This document shows positions 17,081 through 25,782 of a stretch of 64,000 nucleotides of DNA, piece by piece (within the stretch, counting starts at the first letter, position 1; each line of letters opens with the position of its first letter). Both the position numbers and the translations under genes were made by a program. The stretch comes from Emticicia sp. BO119 (GTDB lineage: Bacteria > Bacteroidota > Bacteroidia > Cytophagales > Spirosomataceae). The stretch spans positions 248,001 through 312,000 of the forward strand of contig NZ_JACETV010000006.1 in NCBI RefSeq assembly GCF_013912375.1, in the 5' to 3' direction. The notes beneath the pieces are model-generated. The model was not told the origin of the DNA, made no database searches, and worked only from the letters and a program-made list of their open reading frames with translations.

Positions 17081-18304
17081 TTATTCTAACGCCTCAATTG
17101 CTTCACTTATTTCTTTTTTAATATTAAAAAAAGATGAAATCTTTAGCATTACTGCCTCCATCACTGCATCAGGGCATGAAGCACCACAGGTAAGCATAAT
17201 AGTTGTCTTTTCTTGTTCAGGAATAAAGTTGGTTGTTAGTTCCTGTTTATTATGAAGGTCATAATGCTGAATTAAGTTCTTGTCTAAAATTTTATCTTGC
17301 GACTGAATAAAAAAAGTCGGAAGTTTTTCTTCACATAACTCAACAAGATGCGAAGTATTAGAACTATTATAACCGCCTACCACTACAGCAAAATCAGCTT
17401 CGTTTTTGAGCAAGGCGTAGGTTGCTTCCTGATTATCGTTAGTAGCATAGCAAAGGGTATCACGAGTATTGGCAAAGTGCTTTTCAACTTCTTGTGGCTG
17501 TAACTGAAAATAAGTAGTCATTACCTGTTTTAGATAGTCAGCAATAGCCTGCGTATCTGAAGCTAACATCGTTGTCTGATTTACAACGCCAATACGAGTC
17601 AAATCTTTTTCAGGATCAAAACCTTTTGAATATTGTCCTGCAAAATCCAGATAAAACTGTTTACCGGGCAACACCTTGGTTATATATTTAGCCAAGCGTT
17701 CTGCTTCTTTCATATCGTTCACTACAACGGTCGGCGCATTTTCTTTGCTGTGCGAGAAAGTTGCTCTGGTTTCTTCGTGCTTGGGTTTGCCATGCACTAC
17801 AATGCTATATCCCCTCTCTCCTATCTGCGTAGCCCGGTTCCATACTTTCTCTACAAAGGGGCAAGTCGTATCATATTTATACGGGTCAATCTGCAATGAC
17901 TCTAATTGTTGCTGAATTTCTAAGGTAGTCCCAAAGGCAGGTACAATTACTACATCATCAGGGTTTAGCTCATTCCAGTCAATCAATTGATTCCCTTTTG
18001 TATCCATTAGAAATTTCACACCTTGCGATAACAAATCAGCATTTACATCAGGATTATGAATCATTTCACTTAACAAGAAGATACGCTTATCTGGATTCTC
18101 ATTAACCGTTTTATAAGCAATTTCAACTGCATTCTCTACTCCATAGCAAAAACCGAAATGACGCGCAATCAAGAAACTTACAGGCCCCAAATCTATTAGT
18201 GTAGGCTCAAAATCTTTCTTTAGCCGATCTTTTGCCCGACGAATTTCCTTTATTTTACTGATGATAGTACTCTTATAAATCTCCGGAATAACAAATGATT
18301 TCAT
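17081..18304 (-). CDS. ispH: 4-hydroxy-3-methylbut-2-enyl diphosphate reductase
   Basis: About 407 residues. IspH (LytB) performs the last step of the MEP isoprenoid pathway, converting HMBPP to IPP and DMAPP with a [4Fe-4S] cluster. The three cluster cysteines are in ARHFGFCYGVENAVE, YDTTCPFVEKVW and TCGASCPDAVME; the substrate-binding SSNTSHL motif is also present. It is about 90 residues longer than the E. coli enzyme, like the long form seen in cyanobacteria and other Bacteroidota, with an N-terminal extension and a longer middle. I start it at the ATG of MKSFVIPEIYK (18304), because the longer frame only adds an isoleucine-rich run translated from AT-rich leader. Confidence 0.95.
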   Translation of the reverse strand: MKSFVIPEIYKSTIISKIKEIRRAKDRLKKDFEPTLIDLGPVSFLIARHFGFCYGVENAVEIAYKTVNENPDKRIFLLSEMIHNPDVNADLLSQGVKFLMDTKGNQLIDWNELNPDDVVIVPAFGTTLEIQQQLESLQIDPYKYDTTCPFVEKVWNRATQIGERGYSIVVHGKPKHEETRATFSHSKENAPTVVVNDMKEAERLAKYITKVLPGKQFYLDFAGQYSKGFDPEKDLTRIGVVNQTTMLASDTQAIADYLKQVMTTYFQLQPQEVEKHFANTRDTLCYATNDNQEATYALLKNEADFAVVVGGYNSSNTSHLVELCEEKLPTFFIQSQDKILDKNLIQHYDLHNKQELTTNFIPEQEKTTIMLTCGASCPDAVMEAVMLKISSFFNIKKEISEAIEALE

Positions 18305-18496
18305 AAAAATTATAATTATTTTAATAATCAATTTGACTGAACAAAAAACGGCATAAATTGTTAATCATATAGTGTGCCAAATATATACCTGCTCTGCCTA
18401 TTAATTACACAAATTTACAATATCTGTAAGATAAAATAAGGAATTATACGTATTTTCGCACCAGATAGCATCCGCTATATAAAAGAACATATTTTA

Positions 18497-20209
18497 ATGC
18501 GTTTGAGTTTTATTTTTCTCTTGGGAGTAATTTGTTTTAGTTCTTCGGCACAAAGTACGTTTACTCCGCTGAATAACGACTATTTGCATTTTATCGAACG
18601 CTATGAAATAAAAAGCGGAAAACTTTCAAATAAATTTTATAGCAATGTTAAGCCCGTCGGCCGTAAAGATTTATTAAGTCTTACTGTCGCCTTAGAAAAC
18701 GACTCAACAGCAAAACTTTCGAAAGTTGATTATTTTAATATCAATTACCTGCAAAATGATAGTTGGGAATGGCTTCAGGATAGCTACCCTGATGGAATGA
18801 GCAAAGGTAAAATTACTCAGAACAATACAAAAAAACCACTCTTCAAATACTTCCTTCAAAAGAAATCAGACTTTTATTACTTCAACAACGAAGATTTTGA
18901 TATCCATATCAGTCCCATTTTTCAGTTTGGTATTGGTGGAGATAATCTGACAAAAAATGCCCCGTTTACTAATACACGTGGTATAGAAATCAGAGGCAAT
19001 CTTAATAAAAAATTAGGATTCTACTCAATGCTTACTGAAAACCAGATTTCGTATCCAAAATACGTCAGGAATTACTCCAGACTATATAATGGTTTCCCAT
19101 ATGAGGGCTTCACCAAAATCGTTGACAGTGATTCAACCCGTATGATAACCGATTTTTTTTCTGCAAGAGGTTATATTACATTCAGGGCTTTAAAAAATCT
19201 TACTTTACAATTTGGGCATGATAAAAACTTTATAGGCTCAGGCATTCGGTCTTTGATTCTATCTGATTTCTCAGCACCTTACCTGCATCTGAAAGCAATT
19301 ACGCAAGTCGGCAGGTTTCAGTATATCAATATATTTGCACAAGCTGTTAACAAACAAGTTCCTGTTGCCAAAGACGGTACAGAGCAAATACCACCAAAAT
19401 ACTTTACTTTTCACCATCTGAGTGCTAATGTTACCAAAAACCTCAACATAGGTCTGTTTGAAACGGTGGTATTCGGGCAACGTAAAGTTGGATTTGACAT
19501 TAATTATCTGAATCCTGTTATTTTTTACCGTTATGTAGAAGGGCACTTAGGTAGCGTAGATAATTCTATTGTTGGAGCCGATTTTAAGTATAATTTTCTG
19601 CGCCGCTTCTCCCTATACGGACAACTGGTTTTAGACGAATTTAACTTCAAGCATTTTAAAAGAAAAGGCTGGTGGGCTACTAAATATGCTACCCAGATCG
19701 GCCTCCGCTATGTTGACGCTTTAGGCGTTAAAAACCTTGATTTGCTGACTGAATATAACTTAGCCCGGCCATATACCTATAGCCATAATTCGTCTTACAG
19801 TAATTTTGTACACTATAATTTGCCCTTAGCTCACCCATTAGGCTCTAATTTTCGTGAATTTTTGTTTATTGCCCGGTATCAGCCTTCACCAAGACTGACT
19901 TTGAATTATAATTTTATGATGGCCCGGCATGGCGAGGATTATAATTTTATTAACTGGGGAGGAAACATTCAGCGCAATTACAATCTGCTTCGCCCATACG
20001 ATTACAATAATTTTATTGGGCAGGGTAATGAAGCAAATATTCAGAATATCGAAATAGGAGCATCTTATATGTTAGGACATAACCTATTTATAGACACCAG
20101 TTTCCAGAACAGAAAAGTAGATTATCCTGAAACTTCCGAAAATACCTCAAGTAATATATTTTCATTAGGAATCAGATGGAATATAGGCAAAAAACAGCTA
20201 TTGTTTTAA
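18497..20209 (+). CDS. Capsule assembly Wzi-like outer-membrane protein
   Basis: 570 residues with a signal peptide (FIFLLGVICFSSSAQ). The mature protein is a beta-barrel with many alternating aromatic/hydrophobic strands, typical of the Wzi family as it occurs in Bacteroidota: HISPIFQFGIGGD, RGIEIRGNLNKKLGFYSMLTENQ (given here as family-like strands), and LQFGHDKNFIGSGIRSLILSDFS. The last strand ends IRWNIGKKQLLF. E. coli Wzi helps attach group 1 capsule at the surface; here such a role is inference, since the exopolysaccharide locus is over 20 kb away. The gene is monocistronic, divergent from ispH. Confidence 0.82.
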   Translation: MRLSFIFLLGVICFSSSAQSTFTPLNNDYLHFIERYEIKSGKLSNKFYSNVKPVGRKDLLSLTVALENDSTAKLSKVDYFNINYLQNDSWEWLQDSYPDGMSKGKITQNNTKKPLFKYFLQKKSDFYYFNNEDFDIHISPIFQFGIGGDNLTKNAPFTNTRGIEIRGNLNKKLGFYSMLTENQISYPKYVRNYSRLYNGFPYEGFTKIVDSDSTRMITDFFSARGYITFRALKNLTLQFGHDKNFIGSGIRSLILSDFSAPYLHLKAITQVGRFQYINIFAQAVNKQVPVAKDGTEQIPPKYFTFHHLSANVTKNLNIGLFETVVFGQRKVGFDINYLNPVIFYRYVEGHLGSVDNSIVGADFKYNFLRRFSLYGQLVLDEFNFKHFKRKGWWATKYATQIGLRYVDALGVKNLDLLTEYNLARPYTYSHNSSYSNFVHYNLPLAHPLGSNFREFLFIARYQPSPRLTLNYNFMMARHGEDYNFINWGGNIQRNYNLLRPYDYNNFIGQGNEANIQNIEIGASYMLGHNLFIDTSFQNRKVDYPETSENTSSNIFSLGIRWNIGKKQLLF

Positions 20210-20362
20210 AGCCTATTTCAAATGCGCTATTCTTTATTCATGAATAAGATAAGTTTTTTAGGATAGACTTTCAATTGCAGGTCTAATCTTGGTTTTTAAA
20301 TACATTCTTATCGTTTTCATCTACTTTTAATCTTATTTTCACGGCTTCTTCATCTTTTTTTT

Positions 20363-20383
20363 TAATTTTGCAATATAGTTGCA
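20363..20383 (+). promoter_or_regulatory. Operator A (TGCA-N7-TGCA) on the promoter of the TonB receptor gene
   Basis: A -7 type box TAATTTTG at 20363-20370 runs directly into the inverted repeat TGCAATATAGTTGCA at 20369-20383 (TGCAA-N5-TTGCA). The same combined layout recurs at two sites before the lipoprotein gene. A repressor bound here would cover the start site of the receptor gene. The regulator is not identified; the repeat shape suits a Fur-family protein. Confidence 0.6.
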
Positions 20384-20422
20384 TTTATAATAGTGCAATC
20401 AAATAATAGTATGATTGACCCA

Positions 20423-22813
20423 ATGAAGAAAAGCCTTCTTATATTTATTTATTTTCTATATTTATCCTCTTTTGCGCAAACAAAAGAAGAAACACCGGGT
20501 GTCCACTGTGATTGCTTTATACATGGTGTAGTGTTAGACAACACTACCAAAGAACCCATCGTTGGGGCAGTAGTTTTTGTTAAAGAGCAAAATAAAGGTA
20601 CTATCACCGATATTAACGGACATTATCATATTGCTAATCTTTGTCAGGGAACTTATACTGTTGTAGGTCGGATTGTTGGCTATCAGGAAAAAACCTATAC
20701 TATTAAACTTTTACATGAGGCCGAGCAGGAAATTAAACTTTCTGAAGGTGAGTTACACTTAGCCAATATAGATATTAAAGCAGAAAAGATTGATAACCTG
20801 ACTCAAACCAAAAATGTATTAGAGAATGCTGCGCTTGACCAGAACAGAGGGCAATCTTTAGGTGAAACTTTGAAACAAATATCAGGTGTAACTACACTCC
20901 AGACAGGTAGCTCTATAGCCAAACCTGTTATTCACGGTATGCACTCGAACCGTGTATTGATTATGAATAATGGGGTACGGCAGGAAGGACAACAATGGGG
21001 TAGCGAACATGCCCCCGAAATTGACCCGTTTGTAGCCAAGAAAATTACAGTACTAAAAGGGGCAGCAGGTGTACGGTATGGCTCTGATGCCATAGCAGGC
21101 GTTATCATGCTTGAACCTGAAGCCCTACCAGATTCCACCAGAATGAGTGGTGAGATAAATACAGTATATTTTACTAATGGTAACCAGATTGTAACCTCAG
21201 GTATATTCGAAGGCGGGATTCGCCCGAAAAAAGCTGCTGTTCCGCAGTCGTTTGGGTATCGGGTACAAGGTACTTTTAAGAGAGGCGGTGATATTTCTAC
21301 ACCAGATTACAGGTTATCCAATACGGGTGTATCTGAAATCAATTTTTCGGTAAGTGCAGATTATAAAAGACGTAACTGGCAGTCAGAGATTTTCTTCAGT
21401 CAGTTTAATACCCAGATTGGTGTATTCGCAGGCTCACATATCGGTAATGTAACAGATCTGATAGAAGCGATTAAACGTGGCAGCCCATTGAATATCTATA
21501 CACCAGAAAAATTCACTTATACTATTGGGAGACCTTATCAGGACGTACAACATAATTTGATGAAACTAAAATCTACTCATCAGCTAAAGAGCGGTAAGCT
21601 GTCGCTTACTTTGGGAAGACAGTACAACTACAGAAAAGAAGTGGATATTCTGAGAGGAGATAAAAACCTAATTCAGCTTTTTCAACTGACCACCTACACC
21701 GGAGAATTACTCTTTGAACACAAGCCCCTGTTTAAATTACTGACAGGCTCAGTGGGGATCAACACTAATTTTCAGCAGAATCTGACAACTGGCACTTTAC
21801 GGGAACCACGCTCTTCAACTGTATTAATCCCTAATTTTCAGAATCTGACTGGAGGTGTATTTCTGATTGAAAGAATCGTTAAAAATCAATGGGAAGTTGA
21901 GGGGGGGCTTCGTTATGATTTCCGTAACTTAGATGTGTATAGAATTCCAAGAGGGCAGCAGGCTAAAGTAGAAAGCAAAAAGCAGAATGAAAATTTTACT
22001 GGTACTTTTGGTTTGAATTTCAGACCTAACTCACAATTGAATTTCCTGTTTAATCTTAGTTCGGCCTGGCGGGCTCCTACTGTCAACGAATTATATAGCG
22101 ATGGCGTGCATCATGGTGCAGCCAGTTATGAAAAAGGCGATGAAAATCTGAATGCCGAGGTAGCTACCAATTTGTCGTTTACTGCTAATTATATTACCAA
22201 GCTGTTTCAGCTTGAATTACATCTGTATAATAATTATATCCGTAATTTTATCTTCCTGTCTCCAACAGGGCGGCCAACACTTACTATCCGTGGAGCATTC
22301 CCAGAGTTTTGGTATGCACAAACTAATGCACGTTTCAGGGGAATAGACTTAAGTGGTAATTTTCAGATTCATAAGCATATTTCTCTAAATTCTAAATTAT
22401 CTTATCTACAAGCGCAGGATATTACCCATACACAACCATTAATCATGATTCCACCGAATCGCTGGGAAAATACCCTTCGCTATGAATGGAAAAAGAGTGG
22501 AATTTCGCTCACTAATTTGTATGTAGCCAGACAAAGCCGTGTGCCAACAAAAGTAATTTTCAGTGAAATTCCTACAGACGAAATTATATTCAATCAATAC
22601 GGTGGCGACTTCGCACCTCCTCCATCAGCATATATGCTCTGGTCGGCTGCTTTTACTCAACAACTAAAGTTTAATAACCGGAATGGTATATATATATCCT
22701 TGACAGTAAACAACTTACTGAACACTTCTTATCGGGATTACCTGAATCGATTCAGGTATTTTGCTGACGAAATCGGTAGAAATTTTGTAATAAGAGCTAA
22801 ATATTCGCTCTAA
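20423..22813 (+). CDS. TonB-dependent receptor (metal-type)
   Basis: About 796 residues. A signal peptide (LLIFIYFLYLSSFAQ) is followed by a carboxypeptidase-like regulatory domain (about residues 30-115) that begins with a Cys/His-bearing stretch, GVHCDCFIHGVVLD, and contains DINGHYHIANLCQGTY. The plug domain shows SKPVIHGMHSNRVLIMNNG-like and RQEGQQWGSEHAPEID segments and ends ITVLKGAAGVRYGSDAIAGVI; a 22-strand barrel then closes with a terminal aromatic-poor strand. This plug signature is that of ZnuD-like receptors, so zinc or another transition metal is a reasonable substrate guess. I take the ATG at 20423 because it starts the signal peptide; 20411 is possible. The promoter carries operator A. 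Confidence 0.88.
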   Translation: MKKSLLIFIYFLYLSSFAQTKEETPGVHCDCFIHGVVLDNTTKEPIVGAVVFVKEQNKGTITDINGHYHIANLCQGTYTVVGRIVGYQEKTYTIKLLHEAEQEIKLSEGELHLANIDIKAEKIDNLTQTKNVLENAALDQNRGQSLGETLKQISGVTTLQTGSSIAKPVIHGMHSNRVLIMNNGVRQEGQQWGSEHAPEIDPFVAKKITVLKGAAGVRYGSDAIAGVIMLEPEALPDSTRMSGEINTVYFTNGNQIVTSGIFEGGIRPKKAAVPQSFGYRVQGTFKRGGDISTPDYRLSNTGVSEINFSVSADYKRRNWQSEIFFSQFNTQIGVFAGSHIGNVTDLIEAIKRGSPLNIYTPEKFTYTIGRPYQDVQHNLMKLKSTHQLKSGKLSLTLGRQYNYRKEVDILRGDKNLIQLFQLTTYTGELLFEHKPLFKLLTGSVGINTNFQQNLTTGTLREPRSSTVLIPNFQNLTGGVFLIERIVKNQWEVEGGLRYDFRNLDVYRIPRGQQAKVESKKQNENFTGTFGLNFRPNSQLNFLFNLSSAWRAPTVNELYSDGVHHGAASYEKGDENLNAEVATNLSFTANYITKLFQLELHLYNNYIRNFIFLSPTGRPTLTIRGAFPEFWYAQTNARFRGIDLSGNFQIHKHISLNSKLSYLQAQDITHTQPLIMIPPNRWENTLRYEWKKSGISLTNLYVARQSRVPTKVIFSEIPTDEIIFNQYGGDFAPPPSAYMLWSAAFTQQLKFNNRNGIYISLTVNNLLNTSYRDYLNRFRYFADEIGRNFVIRAKYSL

Positions 22814-22836
22814 AATAATTGTTTTTGGTTAAATAT

Positions 22837-22857
22837 TATTTTTGCAATATTGTTGCA
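22837..22857 (+). promoter_or_regulatory. Operator B upstream of the lipoprotein gene
   Basis: TATTTTTG at 22837-22844 runs into TGCAATATTGTTGCA at 22843-22857, an inverted repeat TGCAA-N5-TTGCA. It has 14 of 15 bases in common with operator A. Its right arm includes the -33 element of the promoter annotated at 22852-22883. Confidence 0.62.
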
Positions 22858-22883
22858 CAATCAAAAATATAGATTTATATTTG
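22852..22883 (+). promoter_or_regulatory. Bacteroidota-type promoter of the lipoprotein gene
   Basis: GTTG at 22852-22855, a 20-base spacer, then a perfect -7 box TATATTTG at 22876-22883. Operator B covers the -33 and operator C starts within the -7, so both ends of the promoter are occupied by the same motif. Confidence 0.6.
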
Positions 22884-22896
22884 CATCGTTGTTGCA
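22876..22896 (+). promoter_or_regulatory. Operator C on the -7 box of the lipoprotein gene
   Basis: TATATTTG at 22876-22883 runs into TGCATCGTTGTTGCA at 22882-22896. The arms are TGCA/TGCA with the same 15-base length as operators A and B, and the left half is less well conserved. It is centred 39 bases downstream of operator B, close to four helical turns. Confidence 0.55.
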
Positions 22897-22926
22897 AATA
22901 CAGATTCATCATTAAATATAAAACCC

Positions 22927-23487
22927 ATGCAAAAAAATCGTATCACCATTTCCGGTCTCTTTGCTTTTGCGCTATTGTTTTCGTTGGTAGCTTGTAAAGA
23001 TACTTCGGTAGATGTAGAAGAAGAAAACGAAACCATTACTACTGTTAAATTAAATTTTACTTCTGGAGGAACCACGCAGACATTTGTATTCAATGACCCT
23101 GATGGTGATGGAGGGAATGCCCCAACTAAATTCGATAATATCAGTCTTAAACCCAATACAAGTTATACACTTACGGTTGAGTTATTAGACGAATCAAAAA
23201 ACCCTTCGGAAAGTATTACAGAAGAAGTAAAAGAGGAAAGTGATGAGCATTTATTTGTTTTTACACCTTCGCCGGCAAGCCTGTTCACTTATACCTACGG
23301 CGACAAAGACGCGCGTAATTTCCCGATTGGCTTGACCGGAACTTTACAAACCGGAGCCACAGGAACAGGTAAATTAAAAGTACAATTGCGGCATCAACCA
23401 CCTGTGAACGGGAAAGAAGTGAAAGATGGTACTCCAATACCCGGAAGCGATGACGTAAACTTAGATTTTAATGTCAATATTCAATAA
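22927..23487 (+). CDS. Lipoprotein paired with the TonB receptor
   Basis: 186 residues. The lipoprotein signal (LFAFALLFSLVAC, Cys near residue 24) is followed by a short acidic linker (VDVEEENETITT) and an Ig-like beta domain with FNDPDGDGGNAPTKFDNISL, TSYTLTVELLDES and LKVQLRHQPPVNG. It is probably anchored in the outer membrane. I do not recognise an established function. It is the immediate neighbour of the ZnuD-like receptor, 113 bases downstream on the same strand, yet has its own promoter with the same operator motif. This suggests co-regulation by one metal-responsive repressor and an accessory role in uptake at the receptor. Confidence 0.8.
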   Translation: MQKNRITISGLFAFALLFSLVACKDTSVDVEEENETITTVKLNFTSGGTTQTFVFNDPDGDGGNAPTKFDNISLKPNTSYTLTVELLDESKNPSESITEEVKEESDEHLFVFTPSPASLFTYTYGDKDARNFPIGLTGTLQTGATGTGKLKVQLRHQPPVNGKEVKDGTPIPGSDDVNLDFNVNIQ

Positions 23488-23525
23488 TATTTAAGTTTTA
23501 CTCTTAAAGTTTAGTTTAGGTCAAT

Positions 23526-23556
23526 AAATCCACGAGCCTTTGGTTTGTGGATTTTT
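23526..23556. terminator. Terminator between the lipoprotein gene and the LacI-type regulator gene
   Basis: Inverted repeat AAATCCAC / GTGGATTT with a 13-base loop and a short T run. It overlaps the stop codon of the minus-strand regulator gene and serves the two convergent units. Confidence 0.7.
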
Positions 23557-24562
23557 AGTTGGATGAAGTACGCAGATTTACCTCTGTAGGAATCTTTATT
23601 GTCTTTACTGCAGTAATACTTTGCTTATTCTCAATAGTATTCAACAACATTTCTGCGGCTGTTCTGCCTATTTCAAAAGCAGGCTGTACAACGGTGCTTA
23701 AAGGTGGGTCTAACAAATGGGCTACCTGTAAATTAGTAAAACCTATAAAAGCCACTTGCTCAGGGATATTGATGCCTTTGGCCTTTACGGCTGCAAAACT
23801 ATCTAAGGCAAGGCGGTCGCTGGCAGTAAAAATGGCATCAGGCTTTTGCTTATCTAATAATTCAAAAATCACTTGCCGGGCTTCTTCCGGTGCAAATCCG
23901 CAATAGTGCACTAAATCCTCATCAAAGGGTATTCCATGTTTTTCGAGCGCTGCTTTGTAGCCCTCCAATCTTTCTTTGGTTGTATAAAGCAGCGAGGGAC
24001 TAGTAATATGGGCAATTTTCTTTCTACCAGATAGTATCAGATGTTCAGTTGCCTGAAACGCTCCCTGAAAATTATCAGCAATTACTTCATTAGCTTCAAT
24101 CTTATTAGAAATCCGGTCGAAAATCACCAATGGTACTCCTTTGTTCTGTATTTCCTGCAAATGGCTCACATCAGTAGTTTCACCTGATAGAGAAATCAGC
24201 ACACCATCTACTTTACGCCCTACTAAATGCTGGATATTGCTACGCTCCCGCTCACAGGACTCATGGCTCTGAAAAATCACTACATGGTAACCTCTATTGT
24301 AAGCTACTGCCTCAATCCCATTAATGGCCTGTGAAAAAAAATTATTAGCTATTTCTGGCACAATTACACCTATTGCTTTACTCCTGTTCTCCTTTAGACT
24401 TAAAGCAATCGGATTCGGATGGTAATTCGTTTTCTCGGCATATTCAAGAACAAGTTTTTTTGTTTCGGGATTAATCTCATAGCTGTTTCTTAAGGCTCTC
24501 GAAACCGTAGAAGTAGAGAGATTAAGTGCTTTGGCAATATCTTTTATTGTTATAGCTTCCAA
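23555..24562 (-). CDS. LacI family transcriptional regulator
   Basis: 335 residues. An N-terminal LacI helix-turn-helix (ITIKDIAKALNLSTSTVSRALRN) is followed by the hinge helix region with KTNYHPNPIALSLK. A periplasmic-binding-protein-like effector domain (about residues 60-333) contains SKAIGVIVPEIANNFFSQAINGIE-type and KPDAIFTASDRLALDSFAA motifs. It is divergent from kduD, kduI and the GH88 gene across a 272-base spacer, so it probably senses a uronate breakdown product such as KDG and controls that operon and itself. A candidate operator is at 24685-24696 and a -7-like TATCTTTG for this gene at 24638-24645 on the minus strand. Confidence 0.93.
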   Translation of the reverse strand: MEAITIKDIAKALNLSTSTVSRALRNSYEINPETKKLVLEYAEKTNYHPNPIALSLKENRSKAIGVIVPEIANNFFSQAINGIEAVAYNRGYHVVIFQSHESCERERSNIQHLVGRKVDGVLISLSGETTDVSHLQEIQNKGVPLVIFDRISNKIEANEVIADNFQGAFQATEHLILSGRKKIAHITSPSLLYTTKERLEGYKAALEKHGIPFDEDLVHYCGFAPEEARQVIFELLDKQKPDAIFTASDRLALDSFAAVKAKGINIPEQVAFIGFTNLQVAHLLDPPLSTVVQPAFEIGRTAAEMLLNTIENKQSITAVKTIKIPTEVNLRTSSN

Positions 24563-24684
24563 GATAAGTACAAGTAAAATACAATTTTATTTTGCTCCGT
24601 GCAAAATACACAAGTAGCTATAGGTATAGCCCACAATCAAAGATATTAAAATTATCTTTATCAATAATATCCTTAAGCTCTTTT

Positions 24685-24709
24685 GGTAACGTTCCCGACA
24701 ACGATTGCA
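24685..24709. promoter_or_regulatory. Candidate LacI-family operator between the regulator and kduD
   Basis: GGTAACGTTCCC at 24685-24696 is palindromic at 10 of 12 bases about a central CG, the classic centre of LacI-family operators. CAACGATTG (24699-24707) follows directly as a weaker half-matching element. It lies between the divergent genes, about 70 bases upstream of a TATATTTG -7 box for kduD (24767-24774). Confidence 0.5.
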
Positions 24710-24766
24710 TAAATAAAGTCAATTATTTATTTGTTTCTTCCTATGTTCAATTTGCATCTTCGTAGG

Positions 24767-24774
24767 TATATTTG
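24767..24774 (+). promoter_or_regulatory. -7 box of the kduD promoter
   Basis: TATATTTG matches the TAnnTTTG consensus and leaves a leader of about 55 bases before the kduD ATG. No good -33 TTG is found at the right distance, so an activator or a weaker promoter is possible. Confidence 0.4.
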
Positions 24775-24834
24775 ACTGATTATATAAGTTGAATCAAAAG
24801 CTTTATCTTAGAATAATTCTATCATACTCCTAAA

Positions 24835-25590
24835 ATGTTTAATCTTTCAGGCAAAATTGCACTTGTAACAGGCTGCAATAAAGGCATAGGTAGGGCTATT
24901 GCCATTGGGCTTGCAGAAGCTGGAGCAGATATTATCGGTGTATCTGCCAGTATCGAATTAGAAAATAGCTCCGTTGAGATAGCCGTCAAGGGATTAGGAA
25001 GAAATTTCAAGGCTTATCAGGCTGATTTCGGAAACCGTGAGAGTCTTTATGCCTTTATTAAACAGGTAAAGACAGACTTCCCTGCTATTGATATTCTTAT
25101 TAACAATGCCGGTATTATCATGCGAAAACCCGCCGCCGAACACCCTGATGAGTACTGGGATAAAGTAATGACAATTAACCTGGATTCTCAATTTATTTTA
25201 GCCCGGGAAATCGGTGCAAGAATGATAGAGAAAAAATCGGGAAAAATTATTTTTACTGCCTCATTATTGACATTTCAGGGAGGCATTAACGTACCTGGAT
25301 ACGCCGCCAGTAAGGGAGCCATTGGAAGTTTAGTAAAAGCTTTAGCCAATGAATGGGCATCAAAAGGCGTTAATGTCAATGCCATTGCACCCGGTTATAT
25401 TGCCACAGATAATACGGAAGCATTAAGAAATGACCCTGACAGAAGTACCTCCATATTAGCCCGTATTCCAGCCGGACGATGGGGTGAGCCTGAAGACTTC
25501 AAAGGTCCTGCAATATTCTTAGCCTCTTCAGCTGCGGATTATGTACATGGCACAGTCTTAACCGTAGATGGCGGTTGGATGGGAAGGTAA
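24835..25590 (+). CDS. kduD: 2-deoxy-D-gluconate 3-dehydrogenase type SDR
   Basis: 251 residues, a classical short-chain dehydrogenase. The NAD(P)-binding motif is LVTGCNKGIGRAIAIG (TGxxxGIG), followed by LINNAGII (NNAG), the catalytic Ser region IIFTASLLTFQG and YAASKGAI (YxxxK). The end GTVLTVDGGWMGR is typical of KduD. KduD interconverts 2-keto-3-deoxygluconate and 2,5-diketo-3-deoxygluconate (DKII) with NAD(H). The adjacent kduI makes its substrate, which supports the specific name. It is the first gene of the uronate operon, divergent from the LacI regulator. Confidence 0.93.
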   Translation: MFNLSGKIALVTGCNKGIGRAIAIGLAEAGADIIGVSASIELENSSVEIAVKGLGRNFKAYQADFGNRESLYAFIKQVKTDFPAIDILINNAGIIMRKPAAEHPDEYWDKVMTINLDSQFILAREIGARMIEKKSGKIIFTASLLTFQGGINVPGYAASKGAIGSLVKALANEWASKGVNVNAIAPGYIATDNTEALRNDPDRSTSILARIPAGRWGEPEDFKGPAIFLASSAADYVHGTVLTVDGGWMGR

Positions 25591-25649
25591 TTTTTTAAGT
25601 GATTGTGAAATTGGTTCTGAATTATGATTTAACTGATTAAATAATTTCG

Positions 25650-25677
25650 CTGATTATAAGAACACCTTCATAATCAG
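25650..25677. other. Inverted repeat in the kduD-kduI spacer
   Basis: CTGATTAT at 25650-25657 and ATAATCAG at 25670-25677 form a perfect 8-bp inverted repeat with a 12-base loop in the 192-base gap. No T run follows, so it is not a terminator; it could be an mRNA stabilising or regulatory hairpin. The rest of the gap is low-complexity AT-rich DNA with irregular AATCAC-like units at 25740-25770. Confidence 0.4.
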
Positions 25678-25782
25678 TTGTATATAGTCAAACACCTTTC
25701 ATGATAATCAGGTCAATCAGCTAAATCAAAATTCAAGACATAATCACTAAATCACTCACTCAATCATTAAATTATTAAAGAT

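Noticed and set aside
18305-18331. Upstream start for ispH giving nine more residues
   Set aside because: The extension is an isoleucine-rich translation of AT-rich leader; the ATG at 18304 starts a normal IspH N-terminus.
25735-25782. Repeated AATCAC / TCAATCAT-like units before kduI
   Set aside because: Short, irregular and AT-rich; neither a CRISPR array nor a tandem repeat of fixed length.
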